64,000 nt of DNA from Notolepis coatsorum (lineage: Eukaryota; Chordata; Actinopteri; Aulopiformes; Paralepididae): positions 123,862,464-123,926,463 of the forward strand of contig OZ020592.1 of NCBI GenBank assembly GCA_963971535.1, written 5' to 3'. A model generated the notes under the pieces. It saw only the letters and a program-made list of their open reading frames with translations. It made no database searches and had not been told where the DNA came from. Below, piece after piece: positions 22,511 through 33,678 of the stretch. Within the stretch, counting starts at the first letter, position 1. Each line of letters opens with the position of its first letter. A program made the translations under genes and the position numbers.

Positions 22511-23157
22511 GAGCGGGCCTGTGACCAGACCTGAAAGAGCCACTGGCTCTGCGGCTCTGCAGCTGCATGCTATTTCGCAAATCCACTGCTGCAGCCGTCC
22601 TCCCGTCGTTATCATAACACTACACACATATCATAATGTTTACAGCAAACTGTAGTTGATCACCAGGTATGTTTTATTAACGTAGAATAATTCATATAAG
22701 AAAAACGATAGGTAAGATCTCTTACCTTTCTCCACTGGTTAAAAATGCCAGGAACTGAAATTGAAACTTGCTGTGCGCCGCGGTGATATGTGTTTATTAT
22801 GAAATGACAATTGCGTGTTGACACGCCCAGTGCGCCCACTGCGCGAAGCCTCCTAAATAACTTTTTCCAGTTTGCACATATCTATTATCTATGACTAATT
22901 CGATCTATTTTTAGGGGCAAATGCGATTGAAATAGTCGCGCTGTGGTTACATGACGTCATTGCTATTTTAGAGCTGCCCTACCGGTTACACGGTATAGTC
23001 AAAATCCATACCTTAGAGCAAATTCATACCGTTTATACCGTATACCGTTTATACCGTCCACCCCTACCGTACACACACCTCCACTCCCCTATATCTCCTC
23101 CCCTGTGACGCGTCAACTTTGGCGTGAGACTCCCTTAATTTAATGTGACACCACACA

Positions 23158-26060
23158 GGCCCCCCCCCCGAACACCCAGAGTAGACATACCCTGCAACCC
23201 CAACCCATAACAAAAAAAAACCCAAAGTACTCAGCCCCTCGTAGGAGGCCTGACTACCCGACCATAACGACTGCGCTTAACAGTCAGGGGGGAAGGGGAA
23301 AGGGCACGAGCCGGCGGCCGTCCGCGCCGGCGGCGAAGCTGGACTGGGGGAGAGTCCGGGGCTGCTGCCGTGGTAGAGGCAGACACGGGCCGCAAAATTG
23401 CGGCAGGAGTGGGGTTGGGTGGACGGCCGCGGCGTCGGGGCTGAGCCAGCTCCACCGGCCCGTCCGGGGCCACGTGTGCAGGCTTCAAACGGTCCACCGA
23501 TATCCGCTCCTGAAGCCCCCCTCTGTCCACCATAAAGCTCTTGGGTCCCGCTTCCAGGACCCGGAAGGGCCCATCGTACGGAGCCTGGAGTGGAGATCGG
23601 TGGGCATCGCGGCGGATGAACACGTACGGGGCTGACATCAAGTCCTTGGGGATGTAGGACAGGGGAAAACAGTGATGTGCGGGCACGGGAGCGAAAGTGC
23701 TGGCAGCGTCTCGGATGGCCAAGCGATGAGTCGCAGCTGACCAGGGGGCTGTGGCACCTGGGAGGAACTCCCCAGGGACTCTCAGCGGCTGACCCAAGAC
23801 GAGCTCAGCCGAAGATGACTGCAGATCCTCCTTTGGGGCCGAGCGCAGGCCTAGCATGACCCACGGCAAACGGTCAACCCAATTACTGTCCGTAAGAGCC
23901 GCCCGGAGAGCCGCCTTCATAGTGCGGTGGAAACGCTCACAGAGACCATTTGCCTGCGGGTTGTATGCCACAGTGCGGTGGAGTTTCACCCCCAAACTCT
24001 CCGCCACGGCGCTCCACAGCTCTGACGTGAACTGGGGCCCTCTGTCCGAAGTTAGATCCGCAGGGGTACCGAAACGGGCCACCCAGGTCGAGATGAACGC
24101 CCGAGCCACGTCCGCCGATGTAGTGGATGACAGGGGCACAGCCTCCGGCCACCTGGTGGTCCTGTCCACCATGGTCAGCAGGTGAGTGAACCCCTGGGAG
24201 GGGGGCAGCGGGCCCATCAGGTCCACGTTAACGTGATCAAAACGTCTCTCCGGGATGAGAAATGGCCCCAGCGGGGCCTTAGTGTGCCGATGCACCTTGG
24301 CGCGCTGGCACGCTACACAAGAGGCAGCCCACCCCTTGACGTCCTTCCTGAGGCCCGGCCAGACGAACCTAGCCCCCACCAGCTTAACTGATGCCTTCAC
24401 CCCCGGGTGCGACAAAGCATGTATAGCATCGTAAATGCGGCGGCGCCAGTCAGCGGGGACCATCGGGCGAGGTCGGCCTGTGGAGACATCGCAGAGGATG
24501 TCTGTCCTGGAACACCACATCCTCCAGTCTCAGTCCTGTCGTGGCCGTCCTGAATGCCTGGATGTCCATGTCCGTGCACTGGTCAACTGCCATGGCTGCG
24601 TAGTCCACACCCAGGTGCACAGTGTTGACCCGCACTCTGGAGAGGCAGTCAGCCACCAGGTTGTCCTTGCCCGCCACATGCTGCAGGTCCGTGGTGAATT
24701 CCGAAATGGCGGACAGTTGGCGCTGCTGCCGTGCCGACCATGGTTCCGTGGTCTTAGCCATGGCAAAGGTCAGAGGCTTGTGGTCCACGAAAGCGGTGAA
24801 CTTCCGGCCCTCCAACAGGAACCTAAAATGACGTGTGGCGAGGAAAAGGGCCAGCAGCTCCCTGTCAAACGTGCTGTATTTCCTCTCATTGTCCCGCAGT
24901 GTCCTGCTGAAAAAGGCCAGAGGCTGCCAGGCGCCGGCCACCCACTGATCACACACCGCCCCCACAGCATAGTCCGAGGCATCGGTCGTGAGGGCTATTG
25001 GAGCGGCCGGGTACGGGTGTGCCAGCATAGTAGCGTTAGCGAGAGCAGCCTTAGCACTATCAAACGCCTGGACCCTCTCAGGGGACCAGTCCACCTCCTG
25101 ATTGTCCTTCTTGCCCCTTAGTGCCTCGTACAGGGGGTGCATCAAGAGAGCCGCTCCTGGTATGAATCGGTTATAAAAATGTACCATACCGAGGAACTCC
25201 TGTAGGGGCTTGATGGTGCGAGGACGTGGGAAGGCAGTGATCGCCTCCACCTTGGTGGGCAGAGGCACAGCTCCCTGTGAAGAGATGTGATGGCCCAGGA
25301 AGTCTATGTCTGGCCGGCCGAACTGACACTTGGCTGGGTTAACAATCAGCCCATGTTCATTCAGCCGCTGAAACAGCTGTCGGAGGTGCAAACAATGCTC
25401 CTCAGCAGATGTGCTGGCCACCAGGATGTCGTCTAAATACACAAACAAAAATGACAACCCTCGCAGCACAGAGTCCATTAACCGCTGGAAGGTCTGCGCT
25501 GCCCCCTTGAGTCCGAAAGGCATCCTTAAAAACTCGAAAAGTCCAAACGGGGTAATAACGGCGGTCTTGGGCACGTCTCTGGGATGGACTGGCACCTGGT
25601 GGTAGCCCCGCACCAAATCCACCTTGGAGAAAATGGTGGTCCCGGCCAGGTGAACAGAAAAGTCCTGGTTGTGCGGGACAGGGTAGCGGTCATGATCCGT
25701 GGCACTATTGAGGCGCCGGAAATCTCCACACGGGCGCCACTTCCCATCAGCCTTCGGAACCATATGCAAAGGCGAGGCCCACGGGCTGTCGGAGCGCCGC
25801 ACAATGCCGAGCTGCTCCATTGTGTCAAACTCCCCTTTAGCGATGGCCAGTTTAGCGGCGTCAAGGCGGCGTGCGCGCGCGAAAACTGGCGGACCGGCCG
25901 TGGGGATATAATGCTCCACCCCATGTTTTGCGACCATAGCAGAAAACGTGGGCACAGTCAGAGCGGGGAAATCAGCGAGAAGCCGCTGGTACACGTCCCC
26001 TGTGGCGAGGATGTTGGCGAGGGCAACGAGAGCCCAGCGAGCGCATTGCCCACTACACCA
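23158..26060 (-). mobile_element. Ty3/Gypsy pol fossil (RT, RNase H, integrase)
   Basis: On the minus strand, the segment from about 26000 to 24480 shows the reverse transcriptase (FVYLDDI near 25424-25444, MPFGLKGAAQTFQRLMD) and RNase H (TTDASDYAVGA, FDRELLA). The segment from about 24480 to 23290 shows the integrase with its HHCC-type zinc region, core residues in VNVDLMGPLP and SDRGPQF, and the NPQANGLCER motif. A Pro/Arg-rich tail follows. No gag or 5' LTR is seen. The coding part is broken about once or twice and the element looks old, given the stack of younger insertions in its 3' LTR. Confidence 0.9.
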
Positions 26061-26779
26061 CCTAGCCGCCTCAAAACTGTACTCCTGAATTATTTTATCC
26101 TTTAACCTCTTAACCTGCGGCCCCAAAAGTGGCCCTTTTAGTTTTTTGAGGACTGCATACTTTTTTTGCAAACCAAAACAACATACTTTATACTTATAGC
26201 ACATGCATGAGCCTGGTCTCTTTTGAACGATGACATTCTGAAGTGTCTGATCCCAGAAAGAAAATTCACTTTTAGTGCTAATGAAATAGAGTAACATAGG
26301 TCTGAACTTGAGTTGTAGAAAAACTTGTTACTCAAATTGTTTCTGTAGTAGTTAGTAGTCCAGAGGTAGCATTTCCCCAGAATGCCTGGAGGCTTACAAA
26401 TCCATACAGACCCATAGCCTGAAGCCTTATGTAGTACATGTCCAAATTTCATAAAGATCCATTCAGAAATGAGTGATTAGGAGCGATTTTTGTAAACTGT
26501 GTACAAAAGAAAAACTCAGTTTTCTCATAGACTTACATTCATTCGGCTGTTTTTCTCTTCCTGTTTTCGCTTCTTAGTTATTTTTTGTTTTTTAGATGCA
26601 TACATCCCCACGTGGGGTATCATTGGAAAGCCACACTCATTGGCTACAACCCTCCACAATCATTTTCGAGATCGCCAAATGATTGACAGAACTAGAGCCC
26701 CAAGAGTTGGGAGTGGTATTTTGCGCAATACCGTGTACTTTGAAAAACACAGATACTGTAGTGTACACTGTAAAGATAT
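26061..26779. other. Unassigned repeat-like sequence
   Basis: The left part starts with ttaacctcttaacctgcggc, which resembles the start of some TTAA elements, but I see no matching right end. Nothing coding is supported. Confidence 0.3.
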
Positions 26780-27016
26780 GACTGTCTGAGAGTTTAATCC
26801 CTTTTATTGTATTTTCTGTGATCTGATACTCTGTGTACTGTAATGCTATTTGGAATTATTTTTATATGTAGGAATATTGGAATAGATTTTTAAATGTATG
26901 CTACTATAATGTTATGTATGTATGTACTGTTTTGTTGTGTGTGGACCCCAGGAAGACTAGTTGTTGCTGCGGTGATGACTAATGGGGATCCGTAATAAAA
27001 TAAATAAATAAATAAC
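26780..27016 (+). mobile_element. LINE 3' tail
   Basis: The words ggaccccaggaagactagtt, taatggggatccgtaataaa and the end (taaa)n form a 3' tail common to fish non-LTR elements. The family is not assigned. Confidence 0.55.
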
Positions 27017-27109
27017 CCTGCCACCCCTAAGTAGGACGCGCCCCGTCTATCCGGACGTGTTCCGTCGCTCCAACAGGGAGGCACAGCAGAACTGGGCCTG
27101 AAAGGATAC

Positions 27110-27224
27110 CGTACATCCCGTCCTCAAACTCCAGCGCCGCCCGGCGGATGATCCGCTCTCGCACCACGTCAGACGCCTTCTTCGCTTTGGGCTTCTCATT
27201 CGGACCTTTCTGCACCGTGCGCCT
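27110..27224 (-). CDS. oxct1: oxct1 exon (SCOT), second in this window
   Basis: The 115-nt exon encodes RRTVQKGPNEKPKAKKASD, the charged linker between the two SCOT domains. It continues VVRERIIRRAALEFEDGMY, the start of the C-terminal domain. The acceptor is a good pyrimidine tract ending cctccag. The donor is ACG|GTATCC, weak because +4 to +6 do not match consensus. The final G pairs with CT of exon 19785-19879 to give alanine. Confidence 0.95.
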
Positions 27225-28093
27225 CTGGAGGAACGAGAGAAGCAGGAGAGAGAGAGAGGAAATAAGAGGGTGGGAAGATAGGGAGGTGTAGTGGTTACGT
27301 CATTGCCGTTTTTCGTGTTCCACCCTCTGTCCAATGCAACGTATTTCCCCATTGACCATTTCTAAATCGTCTCGTTTAAAACAAATAAAGCATGAACATT
27401 TGCATGGTGTACCTTTCTGTGCTTATTGATCCACAATATATAGCTCAACATGAAGATATTCGCAATTAATCATTAAAAAAAATCGTCGAATTTTATTTCA
27501 ACCAAAAATGCTTAAACAATAATGTTAGTGATAGAAGGGAACTCATTTTATGCAAAAATGGAAAGTTTCCAATTTCCATGCGGCAGAATTGTTACAATAG
27601 CCGATAATCCATTTTCCCAATGATGAATCCCTATACTGGGTGGACCTCGCGGGCGGTCCAAAGTGACGTCAGACTACACCTCCCTATAGAGAGGGATAAG
27701 AGAACAATAAAGAGACAGAGAGAGAACAATTTATTTCTACAGTTCAAAATGGACCACGTAATCAGCAGGGCGACACGAGATAAGGATTAAGTCACTTAAT
27801 CGTAAAACTGAAAATAAGGGAGAGCTCACCTGGGAAGGGCTCTGTCAAAAATGAGTTTAGTTCCCCCCTGAATAGTTGTGGAATTAACACAACTAATTCA
27901 CTACCTTCTGTGAATTATATTTACTACTGTTGCGCTGTCTAAGCCCCGATATCACTACACAGTTGAAATCTTTCTTTGACATATCTGCTCTCTCTCTAAT
28001 CCATTCGCCGTATTAGGATTTCAACAAGAGAAAAAACTCTTAAGTAGCGTAGAGGTCAGCGGTACCTCCAGCTTGGTCAGTCGTCCCTACAAA
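27225..28093. other. Intron sequence with one arm of an inverted duplication
   Basis: Positions 27295-27437 are the reverse complement of 30722-31232 without the hAT that interrupts the latter. The rest (27438-28093) is AT-rich and unassigned. Confidence 0.7.
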
Positions 28094-28275
28094 CACAATT
28101 GGCAGTGTTCGCGGGTGGGAAGCCGGTGGGGTATACGAGTCCTGGTCGTTGCAAACAGCGACTCCTACTGGTCGGAGCAGGGAGGGGATCTGGTGGAGAT
28201 AGTGTGAACCTCTGCACGCGTTACGTTCTCCCAGTGAAACTCCTCACTGGTGACTCCACATGTATCGGAGGAGGC
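28094..28275 (+). mobile_element. SINE family B, truncated, seeds a minisatellite
   Basis: Shares gcaaacagcgactcctactg, gtgactccacatgtatcgga and neighbouring blocks with the SINE at 49391-49861. Neither the tRNA head nor the SINE's 3' end is seen. At the position where the 3' part should follow, the 28260-29357 array begins. Confidence 0.75.
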
Positions 28276-29357
28276 ATGTGGTAGTCTACACCCTCCCCAG
28301 ACTGACAGTAGGGCAGCATGTGGTAGTCTACACCCTCCCCAGACTGACAGTAGGGCAGCATGTGGTAGTCTCCACCGTCCCCAGACAGTAGGGCAGCATG
28401 TGGTAATCTACACCCTCCCCAGACCGACAGTAGGGCAGCATGTGGTAGTCTACACCCTCCCCAGACTGACAGTAGGGCAGCATGTGGTAGTCTACACCCT
28501 CCCCAGACTGACGGTAGGGCAGCATGTGGTAGTCTCCACCCTCCCCAGACAGTAGGGCAGCATGTGGTAGTCTACACCCTCCCCAGACAGTAGGGCAGCA
28601 TGTGGTAGTCTACACCCTCCCCAGACAGTAGGGCAGCATGTGGTAATCTACACCCTCCCCAGACCGACAGTAGGGCAGCATGTGGTAGTCTACACCCTCC
28701 CCAGACTGACAGTAGGGCAGCATGTGGTAGTCTACACCCTCCCCAGACTGACGGTAGGGCAGCATGTGGTAGTCTACACCCTCCCCAGACTGACAGTAGG
28801 GCAGCATGTGGTAGTCTACACACCCTCCCCAGACCAACAGTAGGGCAGCATGTGGTAGTCTACACCCTCACCAGACTGACAGTAGGGCAGCATGTGGTAG
28901 TCTACACCCTCCCCAGACTGACAGTAGGGCAGCATGTGGTAGTCTACACCCTCCCCAGACCGACAGTAGGGCAGCATGTGGTAGTCTACATCCTCCCCAG
29001 ACCAACAGTAGGGCAGCATGTGGTAGTCTACACCCTCCCCAGACAGTAGGGCAGCATGTGGTAGTCTACACCCTCCCCAAACTGACAGTAGGGCAGCATG
29101 TGGTAGTCTACACCCTCACCAGACTGACAGTAGGGCAGCATGTGGTAGTCTACACCCTCCCCAGACAGTAGGGCAGCATGTAGTAGTCTACACCCTCCCC
29201 AGACAGTAGGGCAGCATGTGGTAGTCTACACTCTCCTCAGACCGACAGTAGGGCAGCATGTGGTAGTCTACACTCTCCTCAGACCGACAGTAGGGCAGCA
29301 TGTGGTAGTCTACACCCTCCCCAGACCGACAGTAGGGCAGCATATGGTAGTCTACAC
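28260..29357. repeat. Minisatellite of 36-46 bp units, about 27 copies
   Basis: Units read gcatgtggtagtctacaccc, tccccagac, then an optional tgaca or cgaca and gtagggca. The corresponding SINE sequence at 49700-49755 reads acatgtgatagtatctatca, accctccctagaccgacc, agtggggggcacatg. The unit is therefore the SINE segment between two catg-type words. It is a direct tandem array without unique spacers. Confidence 0.92.
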
Positions 29358-29440
29358 CAGGGGTCAGCAACCTTTTTGACATGGAGATGCCTTCCATGCA
29401 TCGTAATATTTTTTTCTCATAATCAGGTCTTTTTAATGAT
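29358..29440. mobile_element. hAT left end, truncated
   Basis: The terminus caggggtcagcaacctttt is typical of Charlie-type hAT elements. No matching right end is found in the window. Confidence 0.5.
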
Positions 29441-29741
29441 AATTTTGACATTATTACATCATTATTGTTATTGTTATTATTAACAATATTATTATGATAG
29501 TTGTATCAACCGACAGGGGGGGATTCGATGCAATGCAGACAAACAGCTGCATACAGTGCGACCATTTCACTCACATTTGCCCATTCATTTTTGGACACAT
29601 CACACACCATCGGTGTGTGTACTGTACGTGTGCTGTCATAGCTCCACCTACAGGCCTAATGGAGAACACCAGGATGTGAATGGAGGGTGAATGTGAGGTA
29701 TATCGTGTAAATAAGTTTTGATTGATCGCAAGACTACACTG

Positions 29742-30720
29742 TAAAAAATATATCTCCCTGAACGTCAGCAAAACAAAGGAGATGATTGTGGACTTCAGGA
29801 GGTCGGGGGTCAAGGACTACAGCCCCCTCAGCATCGACGGGGCACCGGTTGAGAGAGTGAACAGCTTTAAGTACCTCGGAGCCCACATATCAGAGGACTT
29901 GACATGGACCACACACATTGACAGTGTTGTGAAGAAGGCACGACAACGCCTCTACTTCCTCAGGCGCCTAAGGAAGTTCCAAGTCAGTCAGAAGATCCTT
30001 AAGAACTTCTACTCATGTACAATAGAGAGCATCTTGACTGGCAACATCACCTCCTGGTTTGGGAATAGCACTGCACAAGACCGAAGCAGACTACAAAGGG
30101 TGACACGTTCAGCCGAACGCACAATTGGAGGGGGGCTCCCCACCCTCCAGAACATTTACAACAAGCGGTGCAGGGGTAAGGCTAAGAGAATCATTAAGGA
30201 CATTAAAGACTCAGAAGAAGCTTCTATCCCCAGGCCATCAGGCTGCTCAACGAACAATAAACACTATACAACAATCACCAAATACACACAGCACACACAT
30301 CCACACACACACTCACTTTAAACAAACAACACAATGCAGCACCCACTCTCCACACTTTAGATCACCTAAACACACTTTATATTTATTGATAAAGGATTTG
30401 CACTACAACTCGTACACCTTACTGTAAATTGTACCTTATCCCATTTCTGCTTTGCACTATATAGTATTGTATATTAGTACAGTATATTGTATATTATATG
30501 GTAACTCAGTTACGTCTATTCCGCATCGAACATTGTACATATGTCTATACTGAACACTGTGACCTCATTTTTTTACTTCTAATTTACATGCTATACTATG
30601 TTATTTCATACTTATCTTGTCTAGCACAGTCTCTGGAGCGTAACAGTAAGAAGCATTTTGTATAAAAGTATTCTGTACTTCTGTATGACAACTATTAAAG
30701 AAACTTGAAACTTGAGAAAC
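29742..30720 (+). mobile_element. L2-type LINE, 3' part
   Basis: The open frame from 29722 encodes ETKEMIVDFRR-type residues (KTKEMIVDFRRSGVKDY), RVNSFKYLGAHISEDLTWT and SILTGNITSWFGNS, the C-terminal part of L2 ORF2. Compared with the copy at 1-400, a block after RIIKD is missing here. The 3' UTR runs to the gaaacttga repeats at 30690-30720 and has no hAT insertion. Confidence 0.9.
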
Positions 30721-30721
30721 T

Positions 30722-31232
30722 TGAATAAGCACAGAAAGGTACACCATGCAAATGTTAATGCTTTATTTGTTTTAGGGCTGTCCCCGACTAAGGATTTGGA
30801 TGGTCGACTATGATTGGCCAAAATGTGCCGTTAGTATAATAAAAAAAAATGATCATTCCATTTGGGCTGTGGGGGGTGCTTAATGTCTGAAGGAGTCGAC
30901 TGAAGGCTTCTTGTCCTCTGCAAAAGCATGCAATTGGTCCACTGATGGATACATCTTGATATTTGTCTAGTCTAGTGTGTTCATTAGATGGGTGAAATCC
31001 TCTTTCAGTGCCTCTGTGCCTGTTTTCGTAGGCAGTTAGCCTCTGGTATGCGTGCCATTAGCGTTATTCGACTAAGAGGTTGGCCAGTCGACTACGGCTC
31101 CTTTCGACCGATTAGTCGACTAATCGACTAATAGGGGTCAACCCTAATTTGTTTTAAACGAGACGATTTAGAAATGGGCAATGGGGAAATACGTTGCGTT
31201 GGAACAGAGGGTGGAACACGAAAAACGCAATG
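30722..31232. repeat. Inverted duplicate of 27295-27437, split by a hAT
   Basis: The arms aataagcacagaaaggtaca and taaacgagacgatttagaaa match, in reverse, the uninterrupted block at 27295-27437. The insertion at 30773-31146 divides them. Confidence 0.85.
30773..31146. mobile_element. Short non-autonomous hAT (relative of 14166-16016)
   Basis: Ends TAGGGCTGTCCCCGACTAA and TTAGTCGACTAATAG-type with caaccctaa are flanked by the 8-bp duplication atttgttt at 30765-30772 and 31147-31154. The empty site with one copy of the target is present, reversed, near 27380. Confidence 0.92.
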
Positions 31233-31283
31233 ACGTTTTCTACCGTACCTCTATTCTCTCCTCTACCGTACCTCTATTTAGAG
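31233..31283. repeat. Outlying piece of the splice-donor minisatellite
   Basis: Two units of accgtacctctattctctcc type lie here, identical to the array at 36688-40357. They are separated from it by two transposons. Confidence 0.85.
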
Positions 31284-32766
31284 CAGACCTGGGCATTGTA
31301 CGGCCCGCGGGGATGATTCTGACCGGCCCGCGAAAGATTACATGATTTTTTAACTTTTTTCTTTTCATGTCAACGTTCACACGCACAATATACGCTTACC
31401 TAGGATTTGACTTGATTCAACAACAAAGCAGTCGGGGCAAGCCGAGAACGGTGGAAAGTGTGGTTATTTGAAGTTAAGATTTTTTTTTTTCACAACTGAG
31501 GTAGGTAGATTACATTTTTAGAGACTAAAGTACAGAAAAAAGGTACCGTTGGGTACCGGTATCAATTCACAGGTACCGGTACCGTATCGGTTCAAATGTG
31601 AACGGTACCCATCCCTACTGAACACACAACTGCAGGGCAAGGGCATTTTTGCTCATGAAATGCATAGCCATGTGAAAGCCTTCATGACAAAGTTGCAATT
31701 AATTTCAAGGCAACTAGGCAGCAACAATCTCAAACACATGAAAACCCTGAAAGAAGTCAAACCATCAGCTGATCACCGGCACAGGTACTCATCCATGTTG
31801 GGAGCACTGCATGATGAATTTTCAAGGCGTTTTCAAGATTTAAAAAAGGTTGAGGATGAAATGCAGCTGGTTTCCTCTCCCTTTACCTGCAGTGTTGATA
31901 GTGCACCCACTGATGTTCAGCTTGAACTCATTGACCTGCAGTCTGATTCACTACTGAAAGAGCACTTTAAGTCAGCATCACTGCTAGAGTTCTACTCTGA
32001 TCTCAAGGAGGAGAACTTTCCAAACATGAGGAGACATGCTTAGAAGATGTTGGTTCTCTTTGGATCCACCTATATGTGAACAGACATTCTCAGTCATGAC
32101 GTTTACCAAGTCCAGGTACAGATCCTCTCTCACTGATGAACATCTGGCAGCTGTGCTTCGCATCTCCACCTCAGACATGCAACCTGACTTTGATGGACTT
32201 GTTAAAGCTCAACAGAGACTGGATTTATCACACTGAATGAAAAAAAACAAGTGAAATGGGACACTTGATATTTTTTTTTTCTTTTTTTTGCACAGTTCTG
32301 AAAACATTAAATGTTTAATATAGGCATGTAAAGTAAAAAAGGCTACTGGGACACTTTTCTTTACACAGTTCAGTGACATGTCTTGTTTATTTTGGCTATA
32401 AGATGATGTGATGTCTTTAGAAAGCTAAGAAAATCCTTGTTTCAATAGTATATAAAACTCAAAATAATAACTTTATTTGTATAGCACTTTTTCATACATG
32501 CCCTTTGTTAATGTTTCACATTTTGTTTATCATTTTGGAAATAAATTCTATTTGAATAAATGATATTTTTGAAAGCTAACCTCACCTTTTAATTGCCAAA
32601 TAATAACATACACTCTTACCAGGGGTCAAAACAATGCCATTTACTGCTTTTTATATAGAAATAAAGTGTATATTATGCATAATTGAGTTTGGAATTTTGG
32701 CCCGGCCCTCCAACATATTTTCAGTTGCTCATTCGGCCCCCTGGGAAAAATAATTGCCCACCCCTG
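31284..32766 (+). mobile_element. hAT element with transposase remnant
   Basis: Ends cagacctgggcattgtacgg and the reversed right end caggggtgggcaattat are flanked by atttagag at 31276-31283 and 32767-32774. It contains a fragment (about 31390-31620, minus orientation) of the hAT family seen at 9067-10240 and the 3' part of a transposase gene. Cut near the start, it lacks the transposase N-terminus. Confidence 0.92.
31624..32236 (+). pseudogene. hAT transposase C-terminal part (Charlie/GTF2IRD2-like), decayed
   Basis: The encoded residues HEMHSHVKAFMTKLQL, HRYSSMLGALHDEFSRRF, LLEFYSDLKEENFPNMRRHA and then LFGST, CEQTFSVMTFTKSRYRSSL and DEHLAAVLRIS match the C-terminal half of hAT transposases. 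These include the hATC dimerisation region known from domesticated proteins such as GTF2IRD2 and EPM2AIP1. A TAG at 32041-32043 and a one-base shift near 32075 break the frame. The catalytic N-terminal part is absent. Confidence 0.85.
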
Positions 32767-33182
32767 ATTTAGAGCCATATGAAATCCATTTTATTATTTT
32801 CCAAATTCCATAATTTTTTTTCCCAAATTCCGTTTTTTCCGTTTTAATATTTCAGAATTCTGTATTTTGCTTTTTATGCTCATTTTACCATCAGAAATAG
32901 TGTCTAATAAGTGGGAATGAATAAATGTCCACAATTGAATAAGATATAACCATCGTCCATTTAATGTTTTTAAGTGCTGAAACTCAGAAATAGTTACATT
33001 TTACACTATATTTTTCAAATAGTGACAAAATAAAAATGCACACAAAATAAAAATACACATTTCAAGTGTAAACAATAGATACAGCTAGCTACTACTGACA
33101 TTATCACAATGACAATGTCAGTAGCCTAGCTATATCTATTATATTGTGATGAAATATAGTAATGCATAATTTAGGCACCTTT

Positions 33183-33300
33183 AGTTTAGTTTATTTCGTT
33201 TATAAAGGACAGTGTGTACTGACAATCATTTGCATTAAACAAATGGAGGGTGCACCAGATTTAACAAGAAGCTATCATTTCCATCTATAGTCCTATGTTT
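33183..33300 (+). repeat. Direct repeat, copy 1 (copy 2 at 35231-35352)
   Basis: The words gtttatttcgtttataaagg, gacaatcatttgcattaaac and agctatcatttccatctata occur in the same order at 35231-35352. The two copies bracket about 2 kb. Confidence 0.85.
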
Positions 33301-33302
33301 AA

Positions 33303-33444
33303 GCATTACATCACGAGACAGAGTGGGTTATAGAAATTAGATCACGCCTATGGGTGGTTGTTAGGCCCGAGGCGCAGCCGAGGGTCGTTAGACCCCCATA
33401 GGCGTGATCTAATTTCTATAACACACTGTCGTGTGATGTAATGC
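33303..33444. repeat. Foldback palindrome, arms about 50 bp
   Basis: Left arm 33303-33353 (starts gcattacatcacgagacag) and right arm 33395-33444 (ends gtgtgatgtaatgc) are complementary with few mismatches around a 41-bp loop rich in cgaggcgcagccgaggg. It is probably a MITE. Confidence 0.8.
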
Positions 33445-33678
33445 TTTTATACAATGGCCGAATTCATCCAACCTTATTGCTATACAATAAACACACATTA
33501 ATTGAAGATTTATTGACAAAACCACCCGCAGAGAAAGTAGTAAAAAAAAAAGAGAAGTTGCCTCCGTGTGGAAGCAGCTCGGAGGTGCGCTGTTTCAAGG
33601 CAAGAAGTAAGTGAGCGTGTGTTATTGGTTTGATTGATTGATTGAACATTTTATTAATGTTTACCTTGTTTAAAACTG

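Larger units (their letters stand above)
20349..22620. mobile_element. hAT copy related to 54580-55436, interrupted
   Basis: It starts cagtgtttccgttag, and its first 190 bp match the reversed right end of the hAT at 54580-55436 (shared: ataggcaggctatataaag). The interior word gtggggggcgctg is also shared. The right terminus is not recognisable, so the copy is truncated or diverged. Inverted words agccgcagagccagtggc and gccactggctctgcggct sit either side of the Mutator-like insertion. Confidence 0.6.
20269..23066. mobile_element. TIR element of the GGGGTGGACGGTAT type, inserted in the Gypsy LTR
   Basis: The left end tggggtggacggtatgg and the right end ataccgtccacccct are inverted, with repeated accgtataccg words near the right end. 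I could not define a target duplication. It contains the hAT piece starting at 20349 and, inside that, the Mutator-like element. The superfamily is probably hAT but unproven. Confidence 0.65.
20191..23157 (-). mobile_element. Ty3/Gypsy 3' LTR, split by nested DNA transposons
   Basis: Read on the minus strand, the LTR begins TGTGTGGTGTCACATTAA at 23157, just after a purine-rich tract. It ends ...CTTCCCACA at 20191, with a polyadenylation-like gaataaag near 20245. Only about 170 bp belong to the LTR itself (20191-20268 and 23067-23157). The rest is an inserted stack of transposons. The second LTR is not seen. Confidence 0.6.

Noticed and set aside
22346-22627. Alanine/cysteine-rich open frame in the Mutator-like arm
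   Set aside because: It lies in the TIR and recurs in the other arm and copies; no protein similarity.
28260-29357. CRISPR-like array
   Set aside because: Units are contiguous direct repeats with no unique spacers, in a vertebrate intron, and they derive from a SINE.
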